From assembly GCA_047967505.1 (NCBI GenBank), contig CM106540.1: a stretch of 64,000 bases of DNA, one strand, 5' to 3'. This document shows, piece by piece, positions 22,241-34,400 of this stretch. The position numbers were made by a program, and so were the translations under genes. Position 1 is the first letter of the stretch. Each line of letters begins with the position of its first letter. The DNA is from Dipteris shenzhenensis (Eukaryota > Polypodiophyta > Polypodiopsida > Gleicheniales). The notes under the pieces are model-generated. The model ran no database searches. It had not been told where the DNA came from and saw only the letters and a list, made by a program, of their open reading frames with translations.

Positions 22241-22501
22241 TGCGAGGGAAGAAGACCGCGAAATCATCTGCTGCTGCAGGAAGGAAGGAGGAGGAATCAT
22301 CTGCGCGACCTTCCTTCCGTTGCGAGGAAGAAGACGGAGAAATCATCTACTGCAGGAGGAATCATCTGCGAGCTTCCTTCCGGTAGATAGCTTGATAGCA
22401 TGCGAGGAGGAAGATAGCGAAATCATTTTTTGCAGGAAAGAATCTGCGAGCTTCGTTCCAGTAACTTAGCTTGCGAGGAAGAAGACGGAAAAATCATCAG
22501 G
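22241..22501 (+). repeat. 80-bp tandem repeat directly upstream of the ITPK start
   Basis: Units begin TGCGAGGAAGAAGACGGAGA and continue AATCATCTGCTGCAGGAGGA, ATCATCTGCGAGCTTCCTTC. Starts lie at 22241, 22321, 22401 and 22472; the spacings are 80, 80 and 71 bp, and the last unit is cut after about 30 bp. The array ends about 20 bp before the ATG, so it is probably in the 5-prime untranslated region. One upstream ATG (22399) opens a five-codon frame inside the array. Each unit is rich in GAAGAAGA and carries a possible hairpin-forming GAAGG/CCTTCC pair. Confidence 0.85.
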
Positions 22502-22521
22502 AGCGCAGCAGCAGTAGCACC

Positions 22522-23496
22522 ATGTCCAGCGATAGGAGCTTCCGAATCGGCTACGCCCTCCTCGAGAAGAAGAAGCGCAGCTTCCTTCAACCCTCCCTCC
22601 TCCAGCTCGCAAAATCTCGCGGTATCGATCTCATCCCCATCGACACCTCCTCCCCCCTCTCCCAACAAGGTCCCTTCCATGCCATCCTCCATAAGCTCTC
22701 TCCTAGCTCCTCCTGGAACCAGGAGCTCGCAGATTTCTCCGTTTCCCACCCCGATGTCCTCATCGTCGACCCCCCCCAGGCCATCCAGCGCCTGCACAAC
22801 CGCATCTCCATGCTCCAGGTTGTGGCCGATCTTCCGGTCTCGGAAGAGCACAATACCGTCGGCACCCCCAAGCAATGCGTGCTAGACGACAGCGTCAGCA
22901 GCAGCACCAACCTTGACGTCCTTACGCGCCTCAACTTCCCCCTGATCGCCAAGCCCCTGGTAGCAGATGGCAGCGCAAACTCCCACGCGATGTCTCTTGT
23001 TTTCAATGCTGAGAGTCTCGCCAAGCTAAAACCTCCTCTCGTCCTTCAAGAGTTCATAAATCATGGTGGATTAATATTCAAAGTTTATGTTGTTGATGAG
23101 CGTGTCCAGTGCGTGCGTAGGAGATCAATTCCTGATGTGGATGAAGATCAGCTCAAAAACTCCGGAGGACCTGTCTCGTTCAGCCAAATTTCAAATACAG
23201 CTTCATCTGCCGATATAGATGTTCCAGAGGTTGAGCTTCCTTCTACTAATTTCATCTTGAGCGTTGCATCCGGTCTCAGAAAAGCGCTAGGTTTGCACTT
23301 GTTCAACTTCGACATCATCCGAGATGTGAAAGCTGGAAATCATTATTACATTATTGATATAAATTATTTTCCGGGCTATGCAAAGATGCCAGACTACGAG
23401 ACAGTTTTGATTGAATTTTTCCTCAGTCTTGCTGATACGAAGGCCTCATCTCAGGCTCAAAAGCTCTCTTCTGGTAGTATTGACCCTGGGTCCTAA
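22522..23496 (+). CDS. ITPK: inositol-tetrakisphosphate 1-kinase (ITPK, inositol 1,3,4-trisphosphate 5/6-kinase family)
   Basis: ITPKs use ATP to phosphorylate inositol polyphosphates in the cytosolic and nuclear pathway to phytate and inositol pyrophosphates. The single 324-residue exon has the ITPK N-terminal signature near residues 8-25 (IGYALLEKKKRSFLQPSL) and an ATP-grasp fold from about residue 100. Substrate and nucleotide residues are visible in NHGGLIFKVYVV (His181, Lys187). Metal-binding residues are Asp264 in FNFDIIRD and Asp279 and Asn281 in IIDINYFPGYAKMPDYE. Length fits the 320-350-residue plant ITPK1/2/3 group, not the longer ITPK4 type. The ATG at 22522 follows AGCACC and is the first in-frame ATG; the open frame extends upstream to a TTG only. 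Codon use is C-rich in the first half and A/T-richer in the second. It looks intact. A repeat array abuts the start. Longer frames on the other strand are shadows. Confidence 0.93.
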   Translation: MSSDRSFRIGYALLEKKKRSFLQPSLLQLAKSRGIDLIPIDTSSPLSQQGPFHAILHKLSPSSSWNQELADFSVSHPDVLIVDPPQAIQRLHNRISMLQVVADLPVSEEHNTVGTPKQCVLDDSVSSSTNLDVLTRLNFPLIAKPLVADGSANSHAMSLVFNAESLAKLKPPLVLQEFINHGGLIFKVYVVDERVQCVRRRSIPDVDEDQLKNSGGPVSFSQISNTASSADIDVPEVELPSTNFILSVASGLRKALGLHLFNFDIIRDVKAGNHYYIIDINYFPGYAKMPDYETVLIEFFLSLADTKASSQAQKLSSGSIDPGS

Positions 23497-24155
23497 ATTG
23501 CTCTCAGAGAGCCCAACGCTACGGGTTTGTTTCTTTTAAGCTGGATGAAGTTACTATAGAGGGTTGGAACTACAGGAACAGGGAAGGCTTTTACTGCCGG
23601 AGAGCAGAATCTAAGCTGCTCTGGCGGATTTGGTGGAGGAGATGTGTGCTGAAATGAGAGCTGTGTTTGCAAGCAGGCGACGCGTTTTGAAAAGTGTCTA
23701 CGGAGTGTATGAGCATGGCTATACCATATGTTTTCTAAACCGGACTACTTTTGCCTTTTGATTATATTAGAACTGGATAGGACCCCACTTGCATTATTCT
23801 TCTCCTGGTGGGAATACAATCCATCCACTCAGTCCACTGTTCCAGAGCAAGAGTTCTCTAGATACATGGCACGCAGGCAGTACATTTCTTGTTTCTTACC
23901 CACTTTGAAGAGCTCAATTAGAAAGTGTGCTCATGTTGGACGTCAGTCATTTCTTGGGAATTTCATGCCACTTCTCCCTTGTAGCTTCGGAAGGTACACT
24001 TTTATCAGAAGCTTTTTACAGGGAGATTTTCATCTTTATCTCAAGACATGTGCTTCCCTTTTCTTTGTTTGGTTCTGGGCTCTTATCGGATTGAGTCGCA
24101 CATCTGAAAGTTTAGAGGTGTTCCTTGTATTGTCTTTGGATAACAGAGTGGAAGA

Positions 24156-24195
<40 letters not shown>

Positions 24196-24441
24196 ATGTG
24201 CATGTGCATGTGCATGTGCATGTGCGTGTGCATGTGTGTTTGTGTGTGTGTGTGTGAGAGAGAGAGAGATTTATACGGCTGCCTGTTATTGGACGTGTAA
24301 AGTACATAAGGGTCTGTAGGCAGTGATATTGAGATCTAGATCATAAGCTTCAAAGTTCTAGGATATTGTATTGAAGTGAACACCCATAAGGTTTAGTATG
24401 ACCAGTGGACTGATGTATTTAATGATGGCTACATGAATAAA
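23497..24441 (+). other. probable 3-prime untranslated region of ITPK
   Basis: No conserved coding is seen after the stop. A 190-codon open frame (23728-24300) ends in a translated GT repeat and matches no family. An AATAAA at 24436-24441 is the first strong polyadenylation signal on this strand that I noted, but the true end is not determinable here. Confidence 0.4.
24157..24269. repeat. (GT)n compound microsatellite
   Basis: GT repeats, then six or so GCATGT hexamers, then GT and finally GA repeats. Confidence 0.97.
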
Positions 24442-25035
24442 TTAAGCTGAGGACGTTCAAAAAGATTCTTGAAAGGTGCATTTACCATAGAGGATGGTTC
24501 CAAGTAAAAGGCCCCAGAAGCAGTTTGGCCTGTTTCTGTGTCGGAAGGGAGCGTTTGGTGCTGTAAATGTCGATCTCATCTATGCCTTTTTCATATTGGC
24601 AGTTTGGAGCAGGCATTGGGGGCTGCAAGCAGCTGCAATACAGTTGAGGCAGTCTAGTGTAGCCTGGGTCTGTGCAGGATGCGGAGAAGCTTACAGACAT
24701 GCAAACAATTCAACTTTGTGGAGGGGGCAGGGCCTTTGAAGGGACACATTGCTGTCATTATTTTCTTCAGCAAACAGCGGCATTCAGCCGCTCTAAGCTT
24801 CAATAGTAGCATCATGGTAGCAGCTTTAAGCGTCCATTTGTGGGTGCCTTTGGAAGGAGGTAACTTCATTTGTTGTCTACAGTAGGGTTTGGAACATGGC
24901 GTATAGCTCGGGCTAGGCAGTCCTCGGATCAGCCCAAGGCAGATCTCAGGTCAAACTGTTTGTTCTGATCTCTAAGCAGTCCTTTAAAATCTAAAAGAAA
25001 TACGAACAAGTAATCTCTTTGGGGATAGTTTCATG
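24442..25035. other. no gene seen
   Basis: Mixed-composition sequence with short open frames on both strands (24494-24739, 24654-24885) that match nothing I recognise. Confidence 0.35.
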
Positions 25036-25200
25036 CTTAACACAAGCCTTCATAGATGTGAGCATATATATGGAAAGTCGTGATTGGTCTCGATAGTTTC
25101 ACTCATTGTCACATCCATCGAGACCAATCGTGAGTGAAACTATCGAGACCAATCACGACTTTCCATATATATGCTCACATCTATGAAGGCTTGTGTTTAG
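25036..25200. repeat. near-perfect long hairpin (70-bp arms, 25-bp loop)
   Basis: 25036-25105 and 25131-25200 are reverse complements over 70 bp with a single mismatch, two bases in from the outer end. The 25-bp loop contains TCGAGACCAATCG, a partial extra copy of an arm word. Both arms lack CACTA, Mutator or Tourist terminal signatures and no flanking duplication is evident. A transcript would fold into a long perfect stem, the kind of structure processed into small RNAs in plants; that role is inference. Confidence 0.93.
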
Positions 25201-27885
25201 CCTGGACACTCCCACCAATATTTCTTTGAGTAATCGACCACAGTGACCTCTTGTTGGCATAGATGGTCACTAGTTGCAGATAATGAGCAATGAGGCATGT
25301 GTTATGATTGAAGATGCCATTGAGTATCACACCATCTCGTGTCATCGCTACCCTTGAATTGTCGTACAAGCTTGGTCACAGGTCAGTGTAGTTCTTCTAT
25401 TGTTCACATTCAGCATCTTTTGGAATGTGCAGGGCCTTTAGCTACTAGACATCATGTTATATTAGCCTTGACTAAGACTTTATTGCTGCCATGTCATTCT
25501 TGTCAAATGGAGGAAAAAGTTGGGCACTTGTTTCTTTATCTAGAACATAGGGGAGTTAGTGTCTCGACTAGGCCCAACAACCTTATCTTCTTGAGCTGGT
25601 ATACTATCTATGAATGTACCTCAAGGAGTTTATAGGCCACTTTACTATGGATAATGAATTGGTATCTCTTAGGGTTATACTTTTTAATAGCCCAACTTAG
25701 CTACCAGATCCACCCCTAAAGGGAACTACTTGGCAAATTTCATGTGGGGAAATCTCCTTCTTGTGCTGGCATCTTTAGCTTCCTTGCTTGCAACTATTTC
25801 CTTCTTGTCCTTGAGAGGGACCATTGCTTTATCTTGAGGTTAAGGATATTGAGATTTGTACAATAGCGTGATTGAAGGATGAGATATTGGATTGGATTTA
25901 CATTGGGTGATGTGGACTTGGTTTCCTATTAAATAGGTGGTACTTGTGTGGTGTTTGTGGATCACATTGTAGCCTTTCATTGAGCCGGCTGATAGCTAAT
26001 CCTATTTGGGTTTGTTTCTTATTTTTTAAATTGTAGGTCACTGTCTCCATCCCTTGTGAGCTTTCTCCATTGAGAACTAACCATCTTGCATTTCAACGTG
26101 GTATTAAAGCCTTGGGGCTCCTGGGTCTCTTTATACCTCTTTTCATTCGTAACTTGTCCTTGAGATGCCCACTTTTGTTCAACTACTTAAGATTGCTAAA
26201 GGTGTTACCGTCTCTCTCCTTCTCGCCTCGTCCATCATAGTTGCTAGGAGATTTTTTGTCCCTTGGTGACTAACGAGGAATTATTTCAGCCATTTAAAAG
26301 TAGATTTACTACATCCAAAGAAACTGCTTATGTTATAGTAGAATTCTTGCCAAAGAAATTTTAACCTGCATTTTCTTTTTGTAGCAAGCTATTACTGAAA
26401 GGATTTTTATATATAACTATTGTTCTATCATTTTTCAATCAACACCTTTTGAAGGTTCATATGGACAACTTGTAGGAAGTTCTTATCTTATTTTGTCAGA
26501 TTGTGAGGAGCCAATGCTACTCCTCAGCTGTATGAGGTTTTTTTACTAAAGGCCATTAGTTCATCTCGTCGGTTCTTTCTCAGAGGCTATTTTATAATAG
26601 ATTGTGTTTTCTAGATGGTCCGTTATTGGGCGTTGTTTTGCAACAACTGCCTTAGATCTCATATTATGTATGTTGTTGCTACGGTTATTTTTCTAGCAAA
26701 TCTAGGATGTTACTAAAGGATTTAATCGACTTTTTTTCCTAGAATGTGTATCTTCAGGCCATTTTGTTTTAGGAGATTATGCAACTTTTCCATTTCCATT
26801 TTTTTCTTGAGGCTGGTTGAGAAGAGATTGCTTCTTTGGCCCAAGTCAACAAGGTCTTGAATTACACGAGGTTGTCCCATTACAAAAGAGCTGATTATGG
26901 GCGTTCCACATTGGTGGCTTGCATTTTATAAAAGGATGCTTACATTTAACATAATATTTCTTTTCCTCTGTGTTTCTTTGAGGAGTCTTGCTCTACTCTA
27001 ACTCCACTTCTTGCATTTGCCTCTAATAGGCCTCCTAATCTCTTTTACTTTTCACTTTTGCATATACTTCCATTTGATGCGAGCGGTTAGCTTCTCCACT
27101 ATGATTTGACTTGTAATTTTCTTTCAGTCTCCCAATGAACGAACATTGCATTTGACATCTGTTCGTCTCCTACTTTGAATATATCCACAAAAATAAGCAT
27201 ATAAGTAGTCTTTCTTCCTATGCTATTTGGTGCTATAGGTTTATAATAAACTACTCAATGTGTACACATGAGAATAGTTTGCACCAACCTAAATAATGAT
27301 GGGCATCTTTTTGCAAAATAGGCAATGTCTACTAGTAACCGGGTGCTTTAACAAGTCCTTATTGTAAGGAGGAAGGTTGTTCACCAAATTCTCTCTATGA
27401 CCTTGAACCCGAGCCAATGGAGGTCAAGGAGTAGAGCTCGTCTTTCATCTTGTAAGTTCATTGCCACCTTCATGGTTTCTGCTAGAGGCTCTTAATCAAG
27501 GATGATTACCTCTCCAAAGGGGCGCACCCCAGAGGGGTGCACATATCGCAAAGAAGTGTCAATTTCACAAGCACATGTTGAATCCTTTCAAGTTTACATC
27601 ACTCTTTTTAAACCTACCTAGCCTTCTAGATTCACCATTTACGGCATCTTATCAATTGGTTTACATAAGGCAGGTCCTTTAGTTGCAAGTTGTTAGATCC
27701 TATACAACAAAGTGACTTTTTTAACAAATCAAGAAGCGCATAAGAAAAAAAGAAGAGCATTTCAATGCTCGGATAAACCAGGTTTTAATGATAAGATCAA
27801 TAAAAAGGATAGACAATGCGTGATACAAAATTTTTCCATCATAAGTATTGAATACAATACATCATTGTGATGCACAAGCAATTTG
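25201..27885. other. no gene seen
   Basis: Continuous moderately T-rich plus strand with many stops in all frames. It has the look of old decayed coding or transposon sequence, but I could not tie any block to a domain. Confidence 0.35.
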
Positions 27886-27889
27886 CCAT

Positions 27890-28570
27890 GCTAGGTAGCA
27901 TACTAAATTTATACTAAAATACTAGTTAGCATATAAGAGTACTAGTTAGCATATAAGAGTGTTAGTTAGCAAAGTAGAATGCTAGTTAGCATATTGCAGT
28001 AACAAGTAGCAAAATTATCATAGAAGCCTAGCAGTATGCATAATGGTCGCTAACTAGCATACTCCATAGGTAGTTAGTATAATCTGGATCTTGTTAGGAA
28101 AAACAATAATCTAGTTGTAGTTGGCATAATTGTAAGAGTTCTAGCAAGCATACTTTAGTGATAGTCTAGATAGTTCTTTAGCATTCAAATAAGAAATAAC
28201 ATTGTTAATTAGTATGATGCAACTGTCCATAATGGGGTGCTAGCTAGGATAATCCAAAGCTAAGAGTTCTAGCTAGAATACTACAGTATTCATATGAGAC
28301 TTCTTGTGAGTAGAGAACCACAAATGTAGTCTATGTAATGTTGCTATGGATGTGGGGTGCTAATTAGCAAACTCCATAACTATTCACATATAATAAATTA
28401 AAAGAAAAAGCTAGTTAGATACTATAGTGGTAAAGGATTCTAGATATCATACTATAGTACTTTTTAACATACTAGAAGAGAGAAACTAAGGTGGAATATT
28501 ATAAAATGCACTATAAAGTTAGATATTACAGAGTACTGCACATTTTAATGGAGGCAAGTTTTAAAAATAA
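27890..28570. repeat. dispersed repeat rich in CTAGTTAGCATA, copy 2
   Basis: Second copy of the family at 15850-16430, same orientation and comparable order of shared words. Near 27905-27970 the word TAGTTAGCATATAAGAGT is repeated in tandem. Confidence 0.8.
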
Positions 28571-31288
28571 AATGATAGTTTTATAGAAAAACTTCAAAAG
28601 AAACATTGAGATAAGGTGCTCTATCAATGGTGAATTAATGACAAAGAGTTTGGAAGGTAGGTTTTCCTAAATAGGCATGTGCTGGGGAAATTATACCCAT
28701 TTAAATAGTGCTAAGGCATGCTAATAAGTAGATGGTTGTTTAAGATTAGAGTTTAGTGGAAAGATTGGAGAAGAAGGGTCTTTACATGCTTGGTTAGTGT
28801 CCCTTGATGAACATGAACGATTACATTATGGTAGCATTTGGTGGTCAATGTGACTTGTAAGTGATTATGTCATTCATGTTTACATGATTCTAGGACTCCG
28901 ATATTTGGAATAGAGATCATACACCAGACTAAACATTAAATGTATGGATTCAACACACAAACTATTCATGTTCCGTGTTGTGATTGTTGCTGTGCAAAAG
29001 ATCTCTCAATGTGTTCATAAATACTTCATAGGAGTATATTAAACCAAATAGTGAATACACCATATTCAAAGTACAACATATACAAAATCAAAATAGTCGA
29101 CTGTTACACACAGAGAACTAGATGCACAATACAAAATCGTTGGAAATAATAAACTCTGTAAGCATTGCATTATATCTAGAATATGAACCTCTTTTGAGAG
29201 CATACATCTCTCTTTGATCTCTTTGAGATATAATCTCAACGGCGTATTGCAAACTAGGAGTTACACTCAACTCATGGTGTCTCCTCATATCTATAACTAT
29301 CTCAATTTTACATTACTAATTAAGATCCAAATATAGACGCATATTTATCCATGTAACGTTGGCACACTTGGTGGCTAGGAATTTGAAAGAAATTCTTGAC
29401 CTGAAACCACTATATTGTTTCCAGTACTATTCTAGTGGAAAACCAAAAACCCTCGTCATGGTGCAACATCTCACTAATTCTAGACTATGCTAGAATATGG
29501 AATGAAGTGCCTGGTGCAATATCAAGGTGGAATGAAGTGCCTACTGCAATACCTAGATTCAAGCCATTTTGAAACACAATTGTTTTGTAATTGTTAACAG
29601 CCATTGAGCATGTTGACAGATCTGGCCCTACGGGTTTTGAGCCGCAAATGGCTTAGGATTGAGGTAGTCCTACGGGTTTTGAGCCTCAAATGGCTTAGGA
29701 CCGAGGCAGTCGCTAGGATCTTCCAAATTGGCAAGGATAGCACAAGAGCCATTTGGATCCTGTATATGGATAACACAAGAGCCATTTGAAGACAAAGAGG
29801 AGGTTGAGAGAATCAGCATATGCCTTGGCGCCATATGGGCCCAAGTGGTTGTAGTAAAAGAGAGATGAGAGAGAGTGGTATAAGGAATAGGGTTGGCCCT
29901 CCCTTCAAAAGGTGACTTGTATAAAAGTCCAGATGGTTGACTTTGGTCTTCATTGTTCGATGCACAAGTTTGGAATACAAGCTCCCTCTTCTCTTCCAAG
30001 AGTGTTTTTGGGTGTTCTCTTGTTTCCTTTGTAGTGCCTTTGTGTTTGCCACTCCATCCCCATTCATTCTCCTCTTCTCCTCTCCTTCTCCCTCTCTTCT
30101 CCCATCTCCCCTTTCCCTCTTTCTCTCGTGGAAACACATTGCAACAATCCAGGAGTTGCTTGAGTGACACTTGTGGATGGCTTGTGTTTTGCTGCTCTCA
30201 CAAGGAGTAGCTTGGAGTGGAGGCTCCATCGGCATTCCTTAAAAATCCCCACGACACGTGAGTCATCGTTGAGACCACACATCTTTGGCACCCTTGTCGG
30301 GGAGATAAAGGTATTCTTTTGCATTGCACTTGCTTTCTCTCGTCAATTACCCATCATGCAATGCAAGATATCTATTCTCCCTTTCATAAGATAACTACCA
30401 CAAGTTTTCTAGCAAATATAATTATAAATAACCATGGTGCCATCACCCCAAACCAATTATGACATTATACGTCAAAATTCATTCTATATTGTATATTTAT
30501 ATAAATGAATGTTAATCCACGACATGTGATAGGCCACCCTGCTTGTGGACATTGCACCTATTATGTTATTCACCTTGGGACAACTCATACAAAGTCAAAA
30601 TAATTATCACTTTATCAAGAAAATTCCATACAATTAGAGAAGTGAACATATCAAGCGGATCCAATTGCCAAGGCAAGACACCTAATACAATCAAGTACAC
30701 AAGGCAAGACAACTAATTATGAGTTTAAAATATACATATTAGCTTTGTGAAGCATAGTACAAAGAGAGGAGATCTTCATAATATTATTGGAGGGATCCCC
30801 AATTGTAGCTTCTAATATCTTTGACGAATCTCCAGGGAAAATTTGTAGTAGTGGAATAGACACAAGATGCATTTTAATACATAAGAAGTCCACCATAAAG
30901 GTAGAGAGACCATAATGTTGTTATTGCTTTAAATGTCCATGTGTACTACCCCATAGATGTATTACAAATCAAAACCAAAACAAGTAATAAAAACACACCA
31001 CTAAAGCATCTAATGTCACTGCCATTCATAAAAAAGAAACAATCCATACTAAGCCAAAGCAAATGTAATAAAATCTCCATGCATAAATCATGTAGAAGGC
31101 AACCCTTCTCCATGTATGACCTCTCAGTAGATCATTCTTCTCCCAAATTAGTGGTACCTTGCATGAACAATAAATTGAACACCATGCTATAAGTGTGGGT
31201 ATGAGTCATCAATACTCATATTAGAAAATAAAGGGCTACAAGCATTGTAAAAATGAATTATTAAGGTAACCGCAAGTATGATGATGAT
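28571..31288. other. no gene seen; small tandem duplication
   Basis: Mostly AT-rich. At about 29627-29710 a 45-bp unit containing CCTACGGGTTTTGAGCC and CAAATGGCTTAGGA occurs twice in tandem, followed by two copies of AACACAAGAGCCATTTG-like sequence. A C/T-rich block lies at 30030-30130. The open frames here overlap on opposite strands and match no family. Confidence 0.4.
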
Positions 31289-31397
31289 GTGAGCGTGTGT
31301 ATGTGTGTGTGTGAGAATGTGTGTGTGTGTGTGTGTAGTGTGTATGTGTGTGTGAGAATGTGTGTGTGTGTAGTGTGTATGTGTGAGTGTGAATGTG

Positions 31398-31471
<74 letters not shown>

Positions 31472-31482
31472 TGTGAATAAGC
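31289..31482. repeat. (GT)n compound microsatellite
   Basis: Nearly 200 bp of GT repeat with GA interruptions and five GTGC units. The long open frames over it on both strands are artefacts. Confidence 0.97.
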
Positions 31483-34400
31483 ATGTGTGTAAGTGTATGT
31501 GGGTGTGCATGTGTATGCAAGAGTATACATAGAACTGTGTGTGTGTGTCCACGTGCTTTCTCTCCACATGGCATTTCCCCTACCTGCCACGTGGGATTTC
31601 CCCTACTTGCCACGTGCCACCTGATTTGCACCTCTGCTAGGATTTGGCAACTCTGCTGCAATATATTGTGATCTTTAGTGTGCATCTTTGGACCTTTGCC
31701 ACATGGTCTTCATTTACTATCGTCGACTCTCCAAGTGGCTACATTTACTCTTGGAGGCTCTTGCACTGCACGCACTGCACTATTCTCTCTCTTTCTCTTC
31801 GTCCAATGCGCAGTCTGCACTATTCTCTCTCTCTCTCTCTCTCTCAATCCCACATAGTTTGCTGATTTGTGCTCTGTCCCTGTTGGTTATCACACCCCTT
31901 AGTGCTACTCCAAACAGTTCGCTTGAGTTCCGTTTTGCTTGCAGCTTGCCAAGCTACCGAGGCAAACTGTGTTTGAGTTTGGAGCTTGCCATAGCCCGTC
32001 GTACTTCAATTTTTATAAATAAAGTCCATGAAAATTCACCAAAGTTTTATATAATAAATAAATATATTTGGAAACTTTTGCCAACATATTATATATACAA
32101 TTTAAAAATTTGGCTAGATCTATAGAATTAAGCACCAAAAGAAGACTTGTGCAATCAAGAAGACTTATGGCCTTATATCCAACGTACATTTGGCTAACTG
32201 AAGCCTATGGTAGGCCCATCACCAGCACTATGTATACCCCTCATCAAGTCATATAATAGGGATATATCTCTTCATGCTTTTATCTTCAACAAGGACATGG
32301 AAGGACACTACATACATAGGTAAACATAAGCAACAAGTAGATTCTTAGCAAGAAGAATCAAATGATTAAAATGACACAAAATTAAAGAATGAAATTTTCT
32401 ATAATGGCCTGGTAGAAGGTGTCTTGTTAGATATTTTAAGTATTTCTTTAGTCGCAGTTTATGATCGTGAAAAGTAGGTAAAAATTCAACTAAATTAATG
32501 AATAGAGCTAGAGTAGTGAATATGCAGTAAGTCACTTAGTTGTGTGTGTGTGTGTGTGTGAAAATCTAACTTTAATTTCATTATCTACTTCTATACATTT
32601 AGAAATTTAGAAAGTTATCACAATGCAAAGAACTTGCCAGTCAATAGAGGCTTTAAATATAAATCTACCCCTCAAGCATTCTCATACATTTAGTACACTT
32701 AAGCCATGTATCCAGTCTTACAATCTTGTATAGTGGAAGATTCTACATATTTATGACAAGAAATAAGAAGAAATGAACTAAACTAAAATGCCACATGCAA
32801 ATACTTAAATGTATGTATCAATGTATAGGGGGACATAATCTCTTGCTATTTTTACACACACACACACACGTCGTTGGTCTTGGCATTGAAGTCCCATATG
32901 AGCAAAACCTCTCCTAGCTACATGCACCTCTAGATGTCCTTGTGGAGTGCTAAGGAAGGTAAGATATGTCCCTAGAGATTGTCCTAATATAATCCAATGT
33001 CTGTGGGGATACATAACATGTTGTAATCCCCTCTCTCGCAGCTCACTTTAGGGATGCACATTGATGAATGAGCAAAGGGTGATAGTGGAAGAAAGGATGA
33101 ATCAAGAAACCCCCTAATCTGCCATGTCTATATTACGTTCCCAACCCAATACCATACCCACGTTAGCCATCCAGCCCTGCATGGGCATCATTTTGTCTTA
33201 TCAAGATGCGTGCTCTCGCTTTTTATTAGCCTTTCTCTCTTGATCTCTATATCCGTAATCTTCATGGAAATGCCACCCTTTTGAACCCTTTGGACCATTA
33301 GTCACTGCTAATGCACCAATGCACATCATTTTTGTTGATGAGCGAGGAAGCCTCTGCTAATGCGCCAATGCACATCATTTTTGTTCAATAGCTTTTGTAG
33401 TAGGTTACATTGACAACATTGATGCACAATGGGCAAAGGATATTAAGTAATCTCCTATAATATTGGCCAACAATGCGCGTCATTTTTGTTCCTAGGTTTG
33501 TAGTAGGTTTGAGTCACAACATTGATGTACAATGTGCAAAGGGTATTTACTTTGTCTTTAAACATGCCTCTATTTAATGTATGCCAAATGGCCATGTGCA
33601 AGCACTTGAGTTTAGGGGCCAACCAACTCCACATGTCTCTTACGTACATGGCAACCTCATCCCTTAAAATACTTGATTCCATGTGATTGGTCCCACTAGA
33701 TGAGACCCCATTCCACAATTATCATGCAGCTAGTTAACTTTTAGGTCCTTTGAACTACATTCTAGGTCAACTTCCATTCTATACCCACCAACTTTGTAGG
33801 TCTTCAAAACAAGGGCAAATGCCCTCCATACTATTGCGAGGCCTGGCCCCTCCTGCCTTCCCTGATCCTAGCTTGGCTCTGATGTTGCTACTCTCTAGTC
33901 GCCTCTTGCTAGGCCAGATATAGGGCTTGATGCCCTCACCATCTTACACCCACAAAGTTGCCTTTAGATCCTAGCATATAAAGGAGCATCTAGGTGGGTT
34001 TATGGTATCAGTTAGCAGTTAATTGGATTGATTTCCTGTCATGTCTATCACAAATTTTATGTTTTTTATATTGTCATAAAAACTCTCATGTATCACATTT
34101 GTCATAAAATCTCGGTCCATGCGCTTTCACTCAAGTATCTAGAAATCCTATATTCATATCCCATGCCTCTGGAACTAACTATCCATGCTTTAAGATTCGC
34201 CTGCCACTAGAGGTCGCACTCACTCAACCTCATTATTGGCACTTCAGTAGGGTGTCGATATAATTTAAAGTAGACATTTCTTTCATGATGTATTGGGCAC
34301 AAAAGGTAAGGATTGAGCTAGTTGTTGCGACTTTTGTATGCCGTCGCACGGACATGGATTAATCTCCCTCCAAACCTTGTTAGAGGTCACAGAAGTCCGA

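Noticed and set aside
22423-23024. Long antisense frames across the ITPK gene
   Set aside because: GC-rich coding sequence leaves the antisense open; no family match, and the plus-strand protein is clearly ITPK.
23728-24300. 190-codon frame after ITPK
   Set aside because: Ends in translated GT repeats and matches no family; lies in the probable 3-prime UTR.
30838-30856. TTTGTAGTAGTG as a possible CACTA right end
   Set aside because: No inverted CACTACTACAAA partner upstream at a plausible distance and no subterminal repeats; 12 bp may be chance.
31187-31685. His/Thr-rich and Cys/Val-rich frames up to 149 codons
   Set aside because: Translation of a GT microsatellite on both strands.
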